Source: Lepturacanthus savala | Taxonomy: Eukaryota > Chordata > Actinopteri > Scombriformes > Trichiuridae | DNA length: 64,000 nt | Assembly (NCBI GenBank): GCA_030544235.1 | Contig: CM060477.1 | Span: 21,721,934-21,785,933, forward strand | Direction of reading: 5' to 3' | Shown here: piece after piece, positions 37,384-51,898 of the stretch | Layout: every line of letters begins with the position of its first letter | How positions within the stretch are numbered: position 1 is the stretch's first letter | Notes under the pieces: generated by a model | The model's input: the letters and a program-made list of their open reading frames with translations, nothing else | Told to the model about the DNA's origin: nothing | Database searches by the model: none | Position numbers and translations under genes: made by a program

Positions 37384-39239
37384 TTAAGCTAGGGTTAGGG
37401 TTAGGCTCAGCATTAGGGTATAGGGAACGAAACTGCCAGGTATACCTCGCCCGATGATTTTGAAGGTGGTAGAGCTCCGAAACTGAAAATCATATCAAAA
37501 CGGCACCAATTCCTACCCCCCCAGGTAAGAATTTAGGGTTAGGGTTAGGGTTAGCGTTAAGCTAGGGTTAGGGTTAGGCTCAGCGTTAGGGTATAGGGAA
37601 CGAAACTGCCAGGTATACCTCGCCCGATGATTTTGAAGGTGGTAGAGCTCCGAAACTGAAAATCATATCAAAACGGCACCAATTCCTACCCCCCCAGGTA
37701 AGAATTTAGGGTTAGGGTTAAGCTAGGGTTAGGGTTAGGGTTAGGCTCAGCGTTAGGGTATAGGGAACGAAACTGCCAGGTATACCTCGCCCGATGATTT
37801 TGAAGGTGGTAGAGCTCCGAAACTGAAAATCATATCAAAACGGCACCAATTCCTACCCCCCCAGGTAAGAATTTAGGGTTAGGGTTAGGGTTAGGGTTAG
37901 GCTAGGGTTAGGGTTAGGCTCAGCGTTAGGGTATAGGGAATGAAACTGCCAGGTATACCTCGCCCGATGATTTTGAAGGTGGTAGAGCTCCGAAACTGAA
38001 AATCATATCAAAACGGCACCAATTCCTACCCCCCCAGGTAAGAATTTAGGGTTAGGGTTAGGGTTAGGCTAGGGTTAGGGTTAGGCTCAGCGTTAGGGTA
38101 TAGGGAATGAAACTGCCAGGTATACCTCGCCCGATGATTTTGAAGGTGGTAGAGCTCCGAAACTGAAAATCATATCAAAACGGCACCAATTCCTACCCCC
38201 CCAGGTAAGAATTTAGGGTTAGGGTTAGGGTTAGGCTAGGGTTAGGGTTAGGCTCAGCGTTAGGGTATAGGGAATGAAACTGCCAGGTATACCTCGCCCG
38301 ATGATTTTGAAGGTGGTAGAGCTCCGAAACTGAAAATCATATCAAAACGGCACCAATTCCTACCCCCCCAGGTAAGAATTTAGGGTTAGGGTTAGGGTTA
38401 GGCTAGGGTTAGGGTTAGGCTCAGCGTTAGGGTATAGGGAACGAAACTGCCAGGTATACCTCGCCCGATGATTTTGAAGGTGGTAGAGCTCCGAAACTGA
38501 AAATCATATCAAAACGGCACCAATTCCTACCCCCCCAGGTAAGAATTTAGGGTTAGGGTTAGGGTTAAGCTAGGGTTAGGGTTAGGCTCAGCGTTAGGGT
38601 ATAGGGAACGAAACTGCCAGGTATACCTCGCCCGATGATTTTGAAGGTGGTAGAGCTCCAAAACTGAAAATCATATCAAAACGGCACCAATTCCTACCCC
38701 CCCAGGTAAGAATTTAGGGTTAGGGTTAGGGTTAGGGTTAGGGTTAAGCTAGGGTTAGGGTTAGGCTCAGCGTTAGGGTATAGGGAACGAAACTGCCAGG
38801 TATACCTCGCCCGATGATTTTGAAGGTGGTAGAGCTCCGAAACTGAAAATCATATCAAAACGGCACCAATTCCTACCCCCCCAGGTAAGAATTTAGGGTT
38901 AGGGTTAGGGTTAAGCTAGGGTTAGGGTTAGGCTCAGCGTTAGGGTATAGGGAACGAAACTGCCAGGTATACCTCGCCCGATGATTTTGAAGGTGGTAGA
39001 GCTCCGAAACTGAAAATCATATCAAAACGGCACCAATTCCTACCCCCCCAGGTAAGAATTTAGGGTTAGGGTTAGGGTTAGGGTTAGGGTTAAGCTAGGG
39101 TTAGGGTTAGGCTCAGCGTTAGGGTATAGGGAACGAAACTGCCAGGTATACCTCGCCCGATGATTTTGAAGGTGGTAGAGCTCCGAAACTGAAAATCATA
39201 TCAAAACGGCACCAATTCCTACCCCCCCAGGTAAGAATT

Positions 39240-41315
39240 TAGGGTTAGGGTTAGGGTTAAGCTAGGGTTAGGGTTAGGCTCAGCGTTAGGGTATAGGGAA
39301 CGAAACTGCCAGGTATACCTCGCCCGATGATTTTGAAGGTGGTAGAGCTCCGAAACTGAAAATCATATCAAAACGGCACCAATTCCTACCCCCCCAGGTA
39401 AGAATTTAGGGTTAGGGTTAGGGTTAGGGTTAGGGTTAAGCTAGGGTTAGGGTTAGGCTCAGCGTTAGGGTATAGGGAACGAAACTGCCAGGTATACCTC
39501 GCCCGATGATTTTGAAGGTGGTAGAGCTCCGAAACTGAAAATCATATCAAAACGGCACCAATTCCTACCCCCCCAGGTAAGAATTTAGGGTTAGGGTTAG
39601 GGTTAGGCTAGGGTTAGGGTTAGGCTCAGCGTTAGGGTATAGGGAACGAAACTGCCAGGTATACCTCGCCCGATGATTTTGAAGGTGGTAGAGCTCCGAA
39701 ACTGAAAATCATATCAAAACGGCACCAATTCCTACCCCCCCAGGTAAGAATTTAGGGTTAGGGTTAGGGTTAGCGTTAAGCTAGGGTTAGGGTTAGGCTC
39801 AGCGTTAGGGTATAGGGAACGAAACTGCCAGGTATACCTCGCCCGATGATTTTGAAGGTGGTAGAGCTCCGAAACTGAAAATCGTATCAAAACGGCACCA
39901 ATTCCTACCCCCCCAGGTAAGAATTTAGGGTTAGGGTTAGGGTTAGGGTTAGGGTTAGGCTAGGGTTAGGGTTAGGCTCAGCGTTAGGGTATAGGGAATG
40001 AAACTGCCAGGTATACCTCGCCCGATGATTTTGAAGGTGGTAGAGCTCCGAAACTGAAAATCATATCAAAACGGCACCAATTCCTACCCCCCCAGGTAAG
40101 AATTTAGGGTTAGGGTTAGGGTTAGGCTAGGGTTAGGGTTAGGCTCAGCGTTAGGGTATAGGGAACGAAACTGCCAGGTATACCTCGCCCGATGATTTTG
40201 AAGGTGGTAGAGCTCCGAAACTGAAAATCATATCAAAACGGCACCAATTCCTACCCCCCCAGGTAAGAATTTAGGGTTAGGGTTAGGGTTTGGGTTAAGC
40301 TAGGGTTAGGGTTAGGGTTAGGCTCAGCGTTAGGGTATAGGGAACGAAACTGCCAGGTATACCTCGCCCGATGATTTTGAAGGTGGTAGAGCTCCGAAAC
40401 TGAAAATCATATCAAAACGGCACCAATTCCTACCCCCCCAGGTAAGAATTTAGGGTTAGGGTTAGGGTTAGGATTAGGGTTAGGGTTAAGCTAGGGTTAG
40501 GGTTAGGCTCAGCATTAGGGTATAGGGAACGAAAATGCCAGGTATACCTCGCCCAATGATTTTGAAGGTGGTAGAGCTCCGAAACTGAAAATCATATCAA
40601 AACGGCACCAATTCCTACCCCCCCAGGTAAGAATTTAGGGTTAGGGTTAGGGTTAGGCGAGGGTTAGGGTTAGGCTCAGTGTTAGGGTATAGGGAACGAA
40701 ACTGCCAGGTATACCTCGCCCGATGATTTTGAAGGTGGTAGAGCTCCGAAACTGAAAATCATATCAAAACGGCACCAATTCCTACCCCCCCAGGTAAGAA
40801 TTTAGGGTTAGGGTTAGGGTTAAGCTAGGGTTAGGGTTAGGGTTAGGCTCAGCGTTAGGGTATAGGGAACGAAACTGCCAGGTATACCTCGCCCGATGAT
40901 TTTGAAGGTGGTAGAGCTCCGAAACTGAAAATCATATCAAAACGGCACCAATTCCTACCCCCCCAGGTAAGAATTTAGGGTTAGGGTTAGGGTTAGGGTT
41001 AAGCTAGGGTTAGGGTTAGGCTCAGCGTTAGGGTATAGGGAACGAAACTGCCAGGTATACCTCGCCCGATGATTTTGAAGGTGGTAGAGCTCCGAAACTG
41101 AAAATCATATCAAAACGGCACCAATTCCTACCCCCCCAGGTAAGAATTTAGGGTTAGGGTTAGGGTTAAGCTAGGGTTAGGGTTAGGCTCAGCGTTAGGG
41201 TATAGGGAACGAAACTGCCAGGTATACCTCGCCCGATGATTTTGAAGGTGGTAGAGCTCCGAAACTGAAAATCATATCAAAACGGCACCAATTCCTACCC
41301 CCCCAGGTAAGAATT
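39240..41315 (+). repeat. 2,076-bp, 12-monomer tandem repeat, copy 1
   Basis: Private changes are shared with the next block at one constant offset of 2,076 bp: ATCGTATC (39884 and 41960), GAAAATGCC (40535 and 42611), GCCCAATG (40555 and 42631), GGCGAGGG (40656 and 42732). Twelve monomers average 173 bp. The exact ends are arbitrary within the tandem pair. Confidence 0.9.
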
Positions 41316-43000
41316 TAGGGTTAGGGTTAGGGTTAAGCTAGGGTTAGGGTTAGGCTCAGCGTTAGGGTATAGGGAACGAAACTGCCAGGTATACCTCGCC
41401 CGATGATTTTGAAGGTGGTAGAGCTCCGAAACTGAAAATCATATCAAAACGGCACCAATTCCTACCCCCCCAGGTAAGAATTTAGGGTTAGGGTTAGGGT
41501 TAGGGTTAGGGTTAAGCTAGGGTTAGGGTTAGGCTCAGCGTTAGGGTATAGGGAACGAAACTGCCAGGTATACCTCGCCCGATGATTTTGAAGGTGGTAG
41601 AGCTCCGAAACTGAAAATCATATCAAAACGGCACCAATTCCTACCCCCCCAGGTAAGAATTTAGGGTTAGGGTTAGGGTTAGGCTAGGGTTAGGGTTAGG
41701 CTCAGCGTTAGGGTATAGGGAACGAAACTGCCAGGTATACCTCGCCCGATGATTTTGAAGGTGGTAGAGCTCCGAAACTGAAAATCATATCAAAACGGCA
41801 CCAATTCCTACCCCCCCAGGTAAGAATTTAGGGTTAGGGTTAGGGTTAGCGTTAAGCTAGGGTTAGGGTTAGGCTCAGCGTTAGGGTATAGGGAACGAAA
41901 CTGCCAGGTATACCTCGCCCGATGATTTTGAAGGTGGTAGAGCTCCGAAACTGAAAATCGTATCAAAACGGCACCAATTCCTACCCCCCCAGGTAAGAAT
42001 TTAGGGTTAGGGTTAGGGTTAGGGTTAGGGTTAGGCTAGGGTTAGGGTTAGGCTCAGCGTTAGGGTATAGGGAATGAAACTGCCAGGTATACCTCGCCCG
42101 ATGATTTTGAAGGTGGTAGAGCTCCGAAACTGAAAATCATATCAAAACGGCACCAATTCCTACCCCCCCAGGTAAGAATTTAGGGTTAGGGTTAGGGTTA
42201 GGCTAGGGTTAGGGTTAGGCTCAGCGTTAGGGTATAGGGAACGAAACTGCCAGGTATACCTCGCCCGATGATTTTGAAGGTGGTAGAGCTCCGAAACTGA
42301 AAATCATATCAAAACGGCACCAATTCCTACCCCCCCAGGTAAGAATTTAGGGTTAGGGTTAGGGTTTGGGTTAAGCTAGGGTTAGGGTTAGGGTTAGGCT
42401 CAGCGTTAGGGTATAGGGAACGAAACTGCCAGGTATACCTCGCCCGATGATTTTGAAGGTGGTAGAGCTCCGAAACTGAAAATCATATCAAAACGGCACC
42501 AATTCCTACCCCCCCAGGTAAGAATTTAGGGTTAGGGTTAGGGTTAGGATTAGGGTTAGGGTTAAGCTAGGGTTAGGGTTAGGCTCAGCATTAGGGTATA
42601 GGGAACGAAAATGCCAGGTATACCTCGCCCAATGATTTTGAAGGTGGTAGAGCTCCGAAACTGAAAATCATATCAAAACGGCACCAATTCCTACCCCCCC
42701 AGGTAAGAATTTAGGGTTAGGGTTAGGGTTAGGCGAGGGTTAGGGTTAGGCTCAGTGTTAGGGTATAGGGAACGAAACTGCCAGGTATACCTCGCCCGAT
42801 GATTTTGAAGGTGGTAGAGCTCCGAAACTGAAAATCATATCAAAACGGCACCAATTCCTACCCCCCCAGGTAAGAATTTAGGGTTAGGGTTAGGGTTAAG
42901 CTAGGGTTAGGGTTAGGGTTAGGCTCAGCGTTAGGGTATAGGGAACGAAACTGCCAGGTATACCTCGCCCGATGATTTTGAAGGTGGTAGAGCTCCGAAA
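41316..43000 (+). repeat. 2,076-bp tandem repeat, copy 2 (partial)
   Basis: Matches copy 1 monomer by monomer up to the AAGC monomer near 42900. It then diverges: copy 1 continues with a four-TTAGGG AAGC monomer, this copy with a five-TTAGGG one. All four private changes of copy 1 are retained, so this is one of the youngest duplications in the window. Confidence 0.88.
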
Positions 43001-46000
43001 CTGAAAATCATATCAAAACGGCACCAATTCCTACCCCCCCAGGTAAGAATTTAGGGTTAGGGTTAGGGTTAGGGTTAGGGTTAAGCTAGGGTTAGGGTTA
43101 GGCTCAGCGTTAGGGTATAGGGAACGAAACTGCCAGGTATACCTCGCCCGATGATTTTGAAGGTGGTAGAGCTCCGAAACTGAAAATCATATCAAAACGG
43201 CACCAATTCCTACCCCCCCAGGTAAGAATTTAGGGTTAGGGTTAGGCTAGGGTTAGGGTTAGGCTCAGCGTTAGGGTATAGGGAACGAAACTGCCAGGTA
43301 TACCTCGCCCGATGATTTTGAAGGTGGTAGAGCTCCGAAACTGAAAATCATATCAAAACGGCACCAATTCCTACCCCCCCAGGTAAGAATTTAGGGTTAG
43401 GGTTAGGGTTAGGGTTAAGCTAGGGTTAGGGTTAGGCTCAGCGTTAGGGTATAGGGAACGAAACTGCCAGGTATACCTCGCCCGATGATTTTGAAGGTGG
43501 TAGAGCTCCGAAACTGAAAATCATATCAAAACGGCACCAATTCCTACCCCCCCAGGTAAGAATTTAGGGTTAGGGTTAGGGTTAGGGCTAAGCTAGGGTT
43601 AGGGTTAGGCTCAGCGTTAGGGTATAGGGAACGAAACTGCCAGGTATACCTCGCCCGATGATTTTGAAGGTGGTAGAGCTCCGAAACTGAAAATCATATC
43701 AAAACGGCACCAATTCCTACCCCCCCAGGTAAGAATTTAGGGTTAGGGTTAGGGTTAGCGTTAAGCTAGGGTTAGGGTTAGGCTCAGCGTTAGGGTATAG
43801 GGAACGAAACTGCCAGGTATACCTCGCCCGATGATTTTGAAGGTGGTAGAGCTCCGAAACTGAAAATCATATCAAAACGGCACCAATTCCTACCCCCCCA
43901 GGTAAGAATTTAGGGTTAGGGTTAGGGTTAGGGTTAAGCTAGGGTTAGGGTTAGGCTCAGCGTTAGGGTATAGGGAACGAAACTGCCAGGTATACCTCGC
44001 CCGATGATTTTGAAGGTGGTAGAGCTCCGAAACTGAAAATCATATCAAAACGGCACCAATTCCTACCCCCCCAGGTAAGAATTTAGGGTTAGGGTTAGGG
44101 TTAAGCTAGGGTTAGGGTTAGGGTTAGGCTCAGCGTTAGGGTATAGGGAACGAAACTGCCAGGTATACCTTGCCCGATGATTTTGAAGGTGGTAGAGCTC
44201 CGAAACTGAAAATCATATCAAAACGGCACCAATTCCTACCCCCCCAGGTAAGAATTTAGGGTTAGGGTTAGGGTTAGGGCTAAGCTAGGGTTAGGGTTAG
44301 GCTCAGCGTTAGGGTATAGGGAACGAAACTGCCAGGTATACCTCGCCCGATGATTTTGAAGGTGGTAGAGCTCCGAAACTGAAAATCATATCAAAACGGC
44401 ACCAATTCCTACCCCCCCAGGTAAGAATTTAGGGTTAGGGTTAGGGTTAGGGTTAGGGTTAAGCTAGGGTTAGGGTTAGGCTCAGCGTTAGGGTATAGGG
44501 AACGAAACTGCCAGGTATACCTCGCCCGATGATTTTGAAGGTGGTAGAGCTCCGAAACTGAAAATCATATCAAAACGGCACCAATTCCTACCCCCCCAGG
44601 TAAGAATTTAGGGTTAGGGTTAGGGTTAGGGTTAGGGTTAAGCTAGGGTTAGGGTTAGGCTCAGCGTTAGGGTATAGGGAACGAAACTGCCAGGTATACC
44701 TCGCCCGATGATTTTAAAGGTGGTAAAGCTCCGAAACTGAAAATCATATCAAAACGGCACCAATTCCTACCCCCCCAGGTAAGAATTTAGGGTTAGGGTT
44801 AGGGTTAGGGTTAAGCTAGGGTTAGGGTTAGGCTCAGCGTTAGGGTATAGGGAACGAAACTGCCAGGTATACCTCGCCCGATGATTTTGAAGGTGGTAGA
44901 GCTCCGAAACTGAAAATCATATCAAAACGGCACCAATTCCTACCCCCCCAGGTAAGAATTTAGGGTTAGGGTTAGGGTTTGGGTTAAGCTAGGGTTAGGG
45001 TTAGGCTCAGCGTTAGGGTATAGGGAACGAAACTGCCAGGTATACCTCGCCCGATGATTTTGAAGGTGGTAGAGCTCCGAAACTGAAAATCATATCAAAA
45101 CGGCACCAATTCCTACCCCCCCAGGTAAGAATTTAGGGTTAGGGTTAGGGTTAGGGTTAGGGTTAAGCTAGGGTTAGGGTTAGGCTCAGCGTTAGGGTAT
45201 AGGGAACGAAACTGCCAGGTATACCTCGCCCGATGATTTTGAAGGTGGTAGAGCTCCGAAACTGAAAATCATATCAAAACGGCACCAATTCCTACCCCCC
45301 CAGGTAAGAATTTAGGGTTAGGGTTAGGGTTAGCGTTAAGCTAGGGTTAGGGTTAGGCTCAGCGTTAGGGTATAGGGAACGAAACTGCCAGGTATACCTC
45401 GCCCGATGATTTTGAAGGTGGTAGAGCTCCGAAACTGAAAATCATATCAAAACGGCACCAATTCCTACCCCCCCAGGTAAGAATTTAGGGTTAGGGTTAG
45501 GGTTAGGGTTAAGCTAGGGTTAGGGTTAGGCTCAGCGTTAGGGTATAGGGAACGAAACTGCCAGGTATACCTCGCCCGATGATTTTGAAGGTGGTAGAGC
45601 TCCGAAACTGAAAATCATATCAAAACGGCACCAATTCCTACCCCCCCAGGTAAGAATTTAGGGTTAGGGTTAGGGTTAGGGTTAGGGTTAAGCTAGGGTT
45701 AGGGTTAGGCTCAGCATTAGGGTATAGGGAACGAAACTGCCAGGTATACCTCGCCCGATGATTTTGAAGGTGGTAGAGCTCCGAAACTGAAAATCATATC
45801 AAAACGGCACCAATTCCTACCCCCCCAGGTAAGAATTTAGGGTTAGGGTTAGGGTTAGGCGAGGGTTAGGGTTAGGCTCAGTGTTAGGGTATAGGGAACG
45901 AAACTGCCAGGTATACCTCGTCCGATGATTTTGAAGGTGGTAGAGCTCCGAAACTGAAAATCATATCAAAACGGCACCAATTCCTACCCCCCCAGGTAAG

Positions 46001-49000
46001 AATTTAGGGTTAGGGTTAGGGTTAGGGTTAAGCTAGGGTTAGGGTTAGGCTCAGCGTTAGGGTATAGGGAACGAAACTGCCAGGTATACCTCGCCCGATG
46101 ATTTTGAAGGTGGTAGAGCTCCGAAACTGAAAATCATATCAAAACGGCACCAATTCCTACCCCCCCAGGTAAGAATTTAGGGTTAGGGTTAGGGTTAGGG
46201 TTAAACTAGGGTTAGGGTTAGGCTCAGCGTTAGGGTATAGGGAACGAAACTGCCAGGTATACCTCGCCCGATGATTTTGAAGGTGGTAGAGCTCCGAAAC
46301 TGAAAATCATATCAAAACGGCACCAATTCCTACCCCCCCAGGTAAGAATTTAGGGTTAGGGTTAGGGTTAGCGTTAAACTAGGGTTAGGGTTAGGCTCAG
46401 CGTTAGGGTATAGGGAACGAAACTGCCAGGTATACCTCGCCCGATGATTTTGAAGGTGGTAGAGCTCCGAAACTGAAAATCATATCAAAACGGCACCAAT
46501 TCCTACCCCCCCAGGTAAGAATTTAGGGTTAGGGTTATGGTTAGGGTTAGGCTAGGGTTAGGGTTAGGCTCAGCGTTAGGGTATAGGGAACGAAACTGCC
46601 AGGTATACCTCGCCCGATGATTTTGAAGGTGGTAGAGCTCCGAAACTGAAAATCATATCAAAACGGCACCAATTCCTACCCCCCCAGGTAAGAATTTAGG
46701 GTTATGGTTAGGGTTAGGGTTAGGGTTAAGCTAGGGTTAGGGTTAGGCTCAGCGTTAGGGTATAGGGAACGAAACTGCCAGGTATACCTCGCCCGATGAT
46801 TTTGAAGGTGGTAGAGCTCCGAAACTGAAAATCATATCAAAACGGCACCAATTCCTACCCCCCCAGGTAAGAATTTAGGGTTAGGGTTAGGGTTAGGGTT
46901 AGGGTTAAGCTAGGGTTAGGGTTAGGCTCAGCGTTAGGGTATAGGGAACGAAACTGCCAGGTATACCTCGCCCGATGATTTTAAAGGTGGTAAAGCTCCG
47001 AAACTGAAAATCATATCAAAACGGCACCAATTCCTACCCCCCCAGGTAAGAATTTAGGGTTAGGGTTAGGGTTAGGGTTAAGCTAGGGTTAGGGTTAGGC
47101 TCAGCGTTAGGGTATACGGAACGAAACTGCCAGGTATACCTCGCCCGATGATTTTGAAGGTGGTAGAGCTCCGAAACTGAAAATCATATCAAAACGGCAC
47201 CAATTCCTACCCCCCCAGGTAAGAATTTAGGGTTAGGGTTAGGGTTTGGGTTAAGCTAGGGTTAGGGTTAGGCTCAGCGTTAGGGTATAGGGAACGAAAC
47301 TGCCAGGTATACCTCGCCCGATGATTTTGAAGGTGGTAGAGCTCCGAAACTGAAAATCATATCAAAACGGCACCAATTCCTACCCCCCCAGGTAAGAATT
47401 TAGGGTTAGGGTTAGGGTTAGGGTTAGGGTTAAGCTAGGGTTAGGGTTAGGCTCAGCGTTAGGGTATAGGGAACGAAACTGCCAGGTATACCTCGCCCGA
47501 TGATTTTGAAGGTGGTAGAGCTCCGAAACTGAAAATCATATCAAAACGGCACCAATTCCTACCCCCCCAGGTAAGAATTTAGGGTTAGGGTTAGGGTTAG
47601 GGTTAGGGTTAAGCTAGGGTTAGGGTTAGGCTCAGCGTTAGGGTATAGGGAACGAAACTGCCAGGTATACCTCGCCCGATGATTTTGAAGGTGGTAGAGC
47701 TCCGAAACTGAAAATCATATCAAAACGGCACCAATTCCTACCCCCCCAGGTAAGAATTTAGGGTTAGGGTTAGGGTTAGGGTTAGGGTTAAGCTAGGGTT
47801 AGGGTTAGGCTCAGCGTTAGGGTATAGGGAACGAAACTGCCAGGTATACCTCGCCCGATGATTTTGAAGGTGGTAGAGCTCCGAAACTGAAAATCATATC
47901 AAAACGGCACCAATTCCTACCCCCCCAGGTAAGAATTTAGGGTTAGGGTTAGGGTTAGGGTTAGGGTTAAGCTAGGGTTAGGGTTAGGCTCAGCGTTAGG
48001 GTATAGGGAACGAAACTGCCAGGTATACCTCGCCCGATGATTTTGAAGGTGGTAGAGCTCCGAAACTGAAAATCATATCAAAACGGCACCAATTCCTACC
48101 CCCCCAGGTAAGAATTTAGGGTTAGGGTTAGGGTTAGGGTTAGGGTTAAGCTAGGGTTAGGGTTAGGCTCAGCGTTAGGGTATAGGGAACGAAACTGCCA
48201 GGTATACCTCGCCCGATGATTTTGAAGGTGGTAGAGCTCCGAAACTGAAAATCATATCAAAACGGCACCAATTCCTACCCCCCCAGGTAAGAATTTAGGG
48301 TTAGGGTTAGGGTTAGGGTTAGGGTTAAGCTAGGGTTAGGGTTAGGCTCAGCGTTAGGGTATAGGGAACGAAACTGCCAGGTATACCTCGCCCGATGATT
48401 TTAAAGGTGGTAAAGCTCCGAAACTGAAAATCATATCAAAACGGCACCAATTCCTACCCCCCCAGGTAAGAATTTAGGGTTAGGGTTAGGGTTAGGGTTA
48501 AGCTAGGGTTAGGGTTAGGCTCAGCGTTAGGGTATAGGGAACGAAACTGCCAGGTATACCTCGCCCGATGATTTTGAAGGTGGTAGAGCTCCGAAACTGA
48601 AAATCATATCAAAACGGCACCAATTCCTACCCCCCCAGGTAAGAATTTAGGGTTAGGGTTAGGGTTAGCGTTAAGCTAGGGTTAGGGTTAGGCTCAGCGT
48701 TAGGGTATAGGGAACGAAACTGCCAGGTATACCTCGCCCGATGATTTTGAAGGTGGTAGAGCTCCGAAACTGAAAATCATATCAAAACGGCACCAATTCC
48801 TACCCCCCCAGGTAAGAATTTAGGGTTAGGGTTAGGGTTAGGGTTAGGGTTAAGCTAGGGTTAGGGTTAGGCTCAGCATTAGGGTATAGGGAACGAAACT
48901 GCCAGGTATACCTCGCCCGATGATTTTGAAGGTGGTAGAGCTCCGAAACTGAAAATCATATCAAAACGGCACCAATTCCTACCCCCCCAGGTAAGAATTT

Positions 49001-49625
49001 AGGGTTAGGGTTAGGGTTAGGCGAGGGTTAGGGTTAGGCTCAGTGTTAGGGTATAGGGAACGAAACTGCCAGGTATACCTCGCCCGATGATTTTGAAGGT
49101 GGTAGAGCTCCGAAACTGAAAATCATATCAAAACGGCACCAATTCCTACCCCCCCAGGTAAGAATTTAGGGTTAGGGTTAGGGTTAGGGTTAAGCTAGGG
49201 TTAGGGTTAGGCTCAGCGTTAGGGTATAGGGAACGAAACTGCCAGGTATACCTCGCCCGATGATTTTGAAGGTGGTAGAGCTCCGAAACTGAAAATCATA
49301 TCAAAACGGCACCAATTCCTACCCCCCCAGGTAAGAATTTAGGGTTAGGGTTAGGGTTAGGGTTAGCGTTAAGCTAGGGTTAGGGTTAGGCTCAGCGTTA
49401 GGGTATAGGGAACGAAACTGCCAGGTATACCTCGCCCGATTATTTTGAAGGTGGTAGAGCTCCGAAACTGAAAATCATATCAAAACGGCACCAATTCCTA
49501 CCCCCCCAGGTAAGAATTTAGGGTTAGGGTTAGGGTTAGGGTTAGGGTTAAGCTAGGGTTAGGGTTAGGCTCAGCATTAGGGTATAGGGAACGAAACTGC
49601 CAGGTATACCTCGCCCGATGATTTT

Positions 49626-51898
49626 AAAGGTGGTAAAGCTCCGAAACTGAAAATCATATCAAAACGGCACCAATTCCTACCCCCCCAGGTAAGAATTTAG
49701 GGTTAGGGTTAGGGTTAGGGTTAAGCTAGGGTTAGGGTTAGGCTCAGCGTTAGGGTATAGGGAACGAAACTGCCAGGTATACCTCGCCCGATGATTTTGA
49801 AGGTGGTAGAGCTCCGAAACTGAAAATCATATCAAAACGGCACCAATTCCTACCCCCCCAGGTAAGAATTTAGGGTTAGGGTTAGGGTTAGGGTTAGGGT
49901 TAAGCTAGGGTTAGGGTTAGGCTCAGCGTTAGGGTATAGGGAACGAAACTGCCAGGTATACCTCGCCCGATGATTTTAAAGGTGGTAAAGCTCCGAAACT
50001 GAAAATCATATCAAAACGGCACCAATTCCTACCCCCCCAGGTAAGAATTTAGGGTTAGGGTTAGGGTTAGGGTTAAGCTAGGGTTAGGGTTAGGCTCAGC
50101 GTTAGGGTATAGGGAACGAAACTGCCAGGTATACCTCGCCCGATGATTTTGAAGGTGGTAGAGCTCCGAAACTGAAAATCATATCAAAACGGCACCAATT
50201 CCTACCCCCCCAGGTAAGAATTTAGGGTTAGGGTTAGGGTTTGGGTTAAGCTAGGGTTAGGGTTAGGCTCAGCGTTAGGGTATAGGGAACGAAACTGCCA
50301 GGTATACCTCGCCCGATGATTTTGAAGGTGGTAGAGCTCCGAAACTGAAAATCATATCAAAACGGCACCAATTCCTACCCCCCCAGGTAAGAATTTAGGG
50401 TTAGGGTTAGGGTTAGGGTTAGGGTTAAGCTAGGGTTAGGGTTAGGCTCAGCGTTAGGGTATAGGGAACGAAACTGCCAGGTATACCTCGCCCGATGATT
50501 TTGAAGGTGGTAGAGCTCCGAAACTGAAAATCATATCAAAACGGCACCAATTCCTACCCCCCCAGGTAAGAATTTAGGGTTAGGGTTAGGGTTAGGGTTA
50601 GGGTTAAGCTAGGGTTAGGGTTAGGCTCAGCGTTAGGGTATAGGGAACGAAACTGCCAGGTATACCTCGCCCGATGATTTTGAAGGTGGTAGAGCTCCGA
50701 AACTGAAAATCATATCAAAACGGCACCAATTCCTACCCCCCCAGGTAAGAATTTAGGGTTAGGGTTAGGGTTAGCGTTAAGCTAGGGTTAGGGTTAGGCT
50801 CAGCGTTAGGGTATAGGGAACGAAACTGCCAGGTATACCTCGCCCGATGATTTTGAAGGTGGTAGAGCTCCGAAACTGAAAATCATATCAAAACGGCACC
50901 AATTCCTACCCCCCCAGGTAAGAATTTAGGGTTAGGGTTAGGGTTTGGGTTAAGCTAGGGTTAGGGTTAGGCTCAGCGTTAGGGTATAGGGAACGAAACT
51001 GCCAGGTATACCTCGCCCGATGATTTTGAAGGTGGTAGAGCTCCGAAACTGAAAATCATATCAAAACGGCACCAATTCCTACCCCCCCAGGTAAGAATTT
51101 AGGGTTAGGGTTAGGGTTAGGGTTAGGGTTAAGCTAGGGTTAGGGTTAGGCTCAGCATTAGGGTATAGGGAACGAAACTGCCAGGTATACCTCGCCCGAT
51201 GATTTTGAAGGTGGTAGAGCTCCGAAACTGAAAATCATATCAAAACGGCACCAATTCCTACCCCCCCAGGTAAGAATTTAGGGTTAGGGTTAGGGTTAGG
51301 CGAGGGTTAGGGTTAGGCTCAGTGTTAGGGTATAGGGAACGAAACTGCCAGGTATACCTCGCCCGATGATTTTGAAGGTGGTAGAGCTCCGAAACTGAAA
51401 ATCATATCAAAACGGCACCAATTCCTACCCCCCCAGGTAAGAATTTAGGGTTAGGGTTAGGGTTAGGGTTAAGCTAGGGTTAGGGTTAGGCTCAGCGTTA
51501 GGGTATAGGGAACGAAACTGCCAGGTATACCTCGCCCGATGATTTTGAAGGTGGTAGAGCTCCGAAACTGAAAATCATATCAAAACGGCACCAATTCCTA
51601 CCCCCCCAGGTAAGAATTTAGGGTTAGGGTTAGGGTTAGCGTTAAGCTAGGGTTAGGGTTAGGCTCAGCGTTAGGGTATAGGGAACGAAACTGCCAGGTA
51701 TACCTCGCCCGATTATTTTGAAGGTGGTAGAGCTCCGAAACTGAAAATCATATCAAAACGGCACCAATTCCTACCCCCCCAGGTAAGAATTTAGGGTTAG
51801 GGTTAGGGTTAGGGTTAGGGTTAAGCTAGGGTTAGGGTTAGGCTCAGCATTAGGGTATAGGGAACGAAACTGCCAGGTATACCTCGCCCGATGATTTT
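49626..51898 (+). repeat. 2,273-bp, 13-monomer higher-order repeat
   Basis: The TTTAAAGG pairs (49626/49978 and 51899/52251) and the GATTATTTT changes (49441 and 51714) all recur at 2,273 bp. The GGGTTTGGG linker (50240 and 52507) recurs at 2,267 bp, six less because one monomer lost a TTAGGG. The order also includes a second GGGTTTGGG, the CAGCATT/CAGTGTT dyad and a TTAGCG monomer. Confidence 0.85.

Noticed and set aside
44716..49625. A 2,267-bp tandem HOR starting at 44716
   Set aside because: TTTAAAGG (44716, 46983) and GGGTTTGGG (44978, 47245) both recur at 2,267 bp. The monomer order after them differs (TTAGCG, dyad and TTATGG monomers in the first, a run of five-TTAGGG AAGC monomers in the second), so only a local shared segment is supported.
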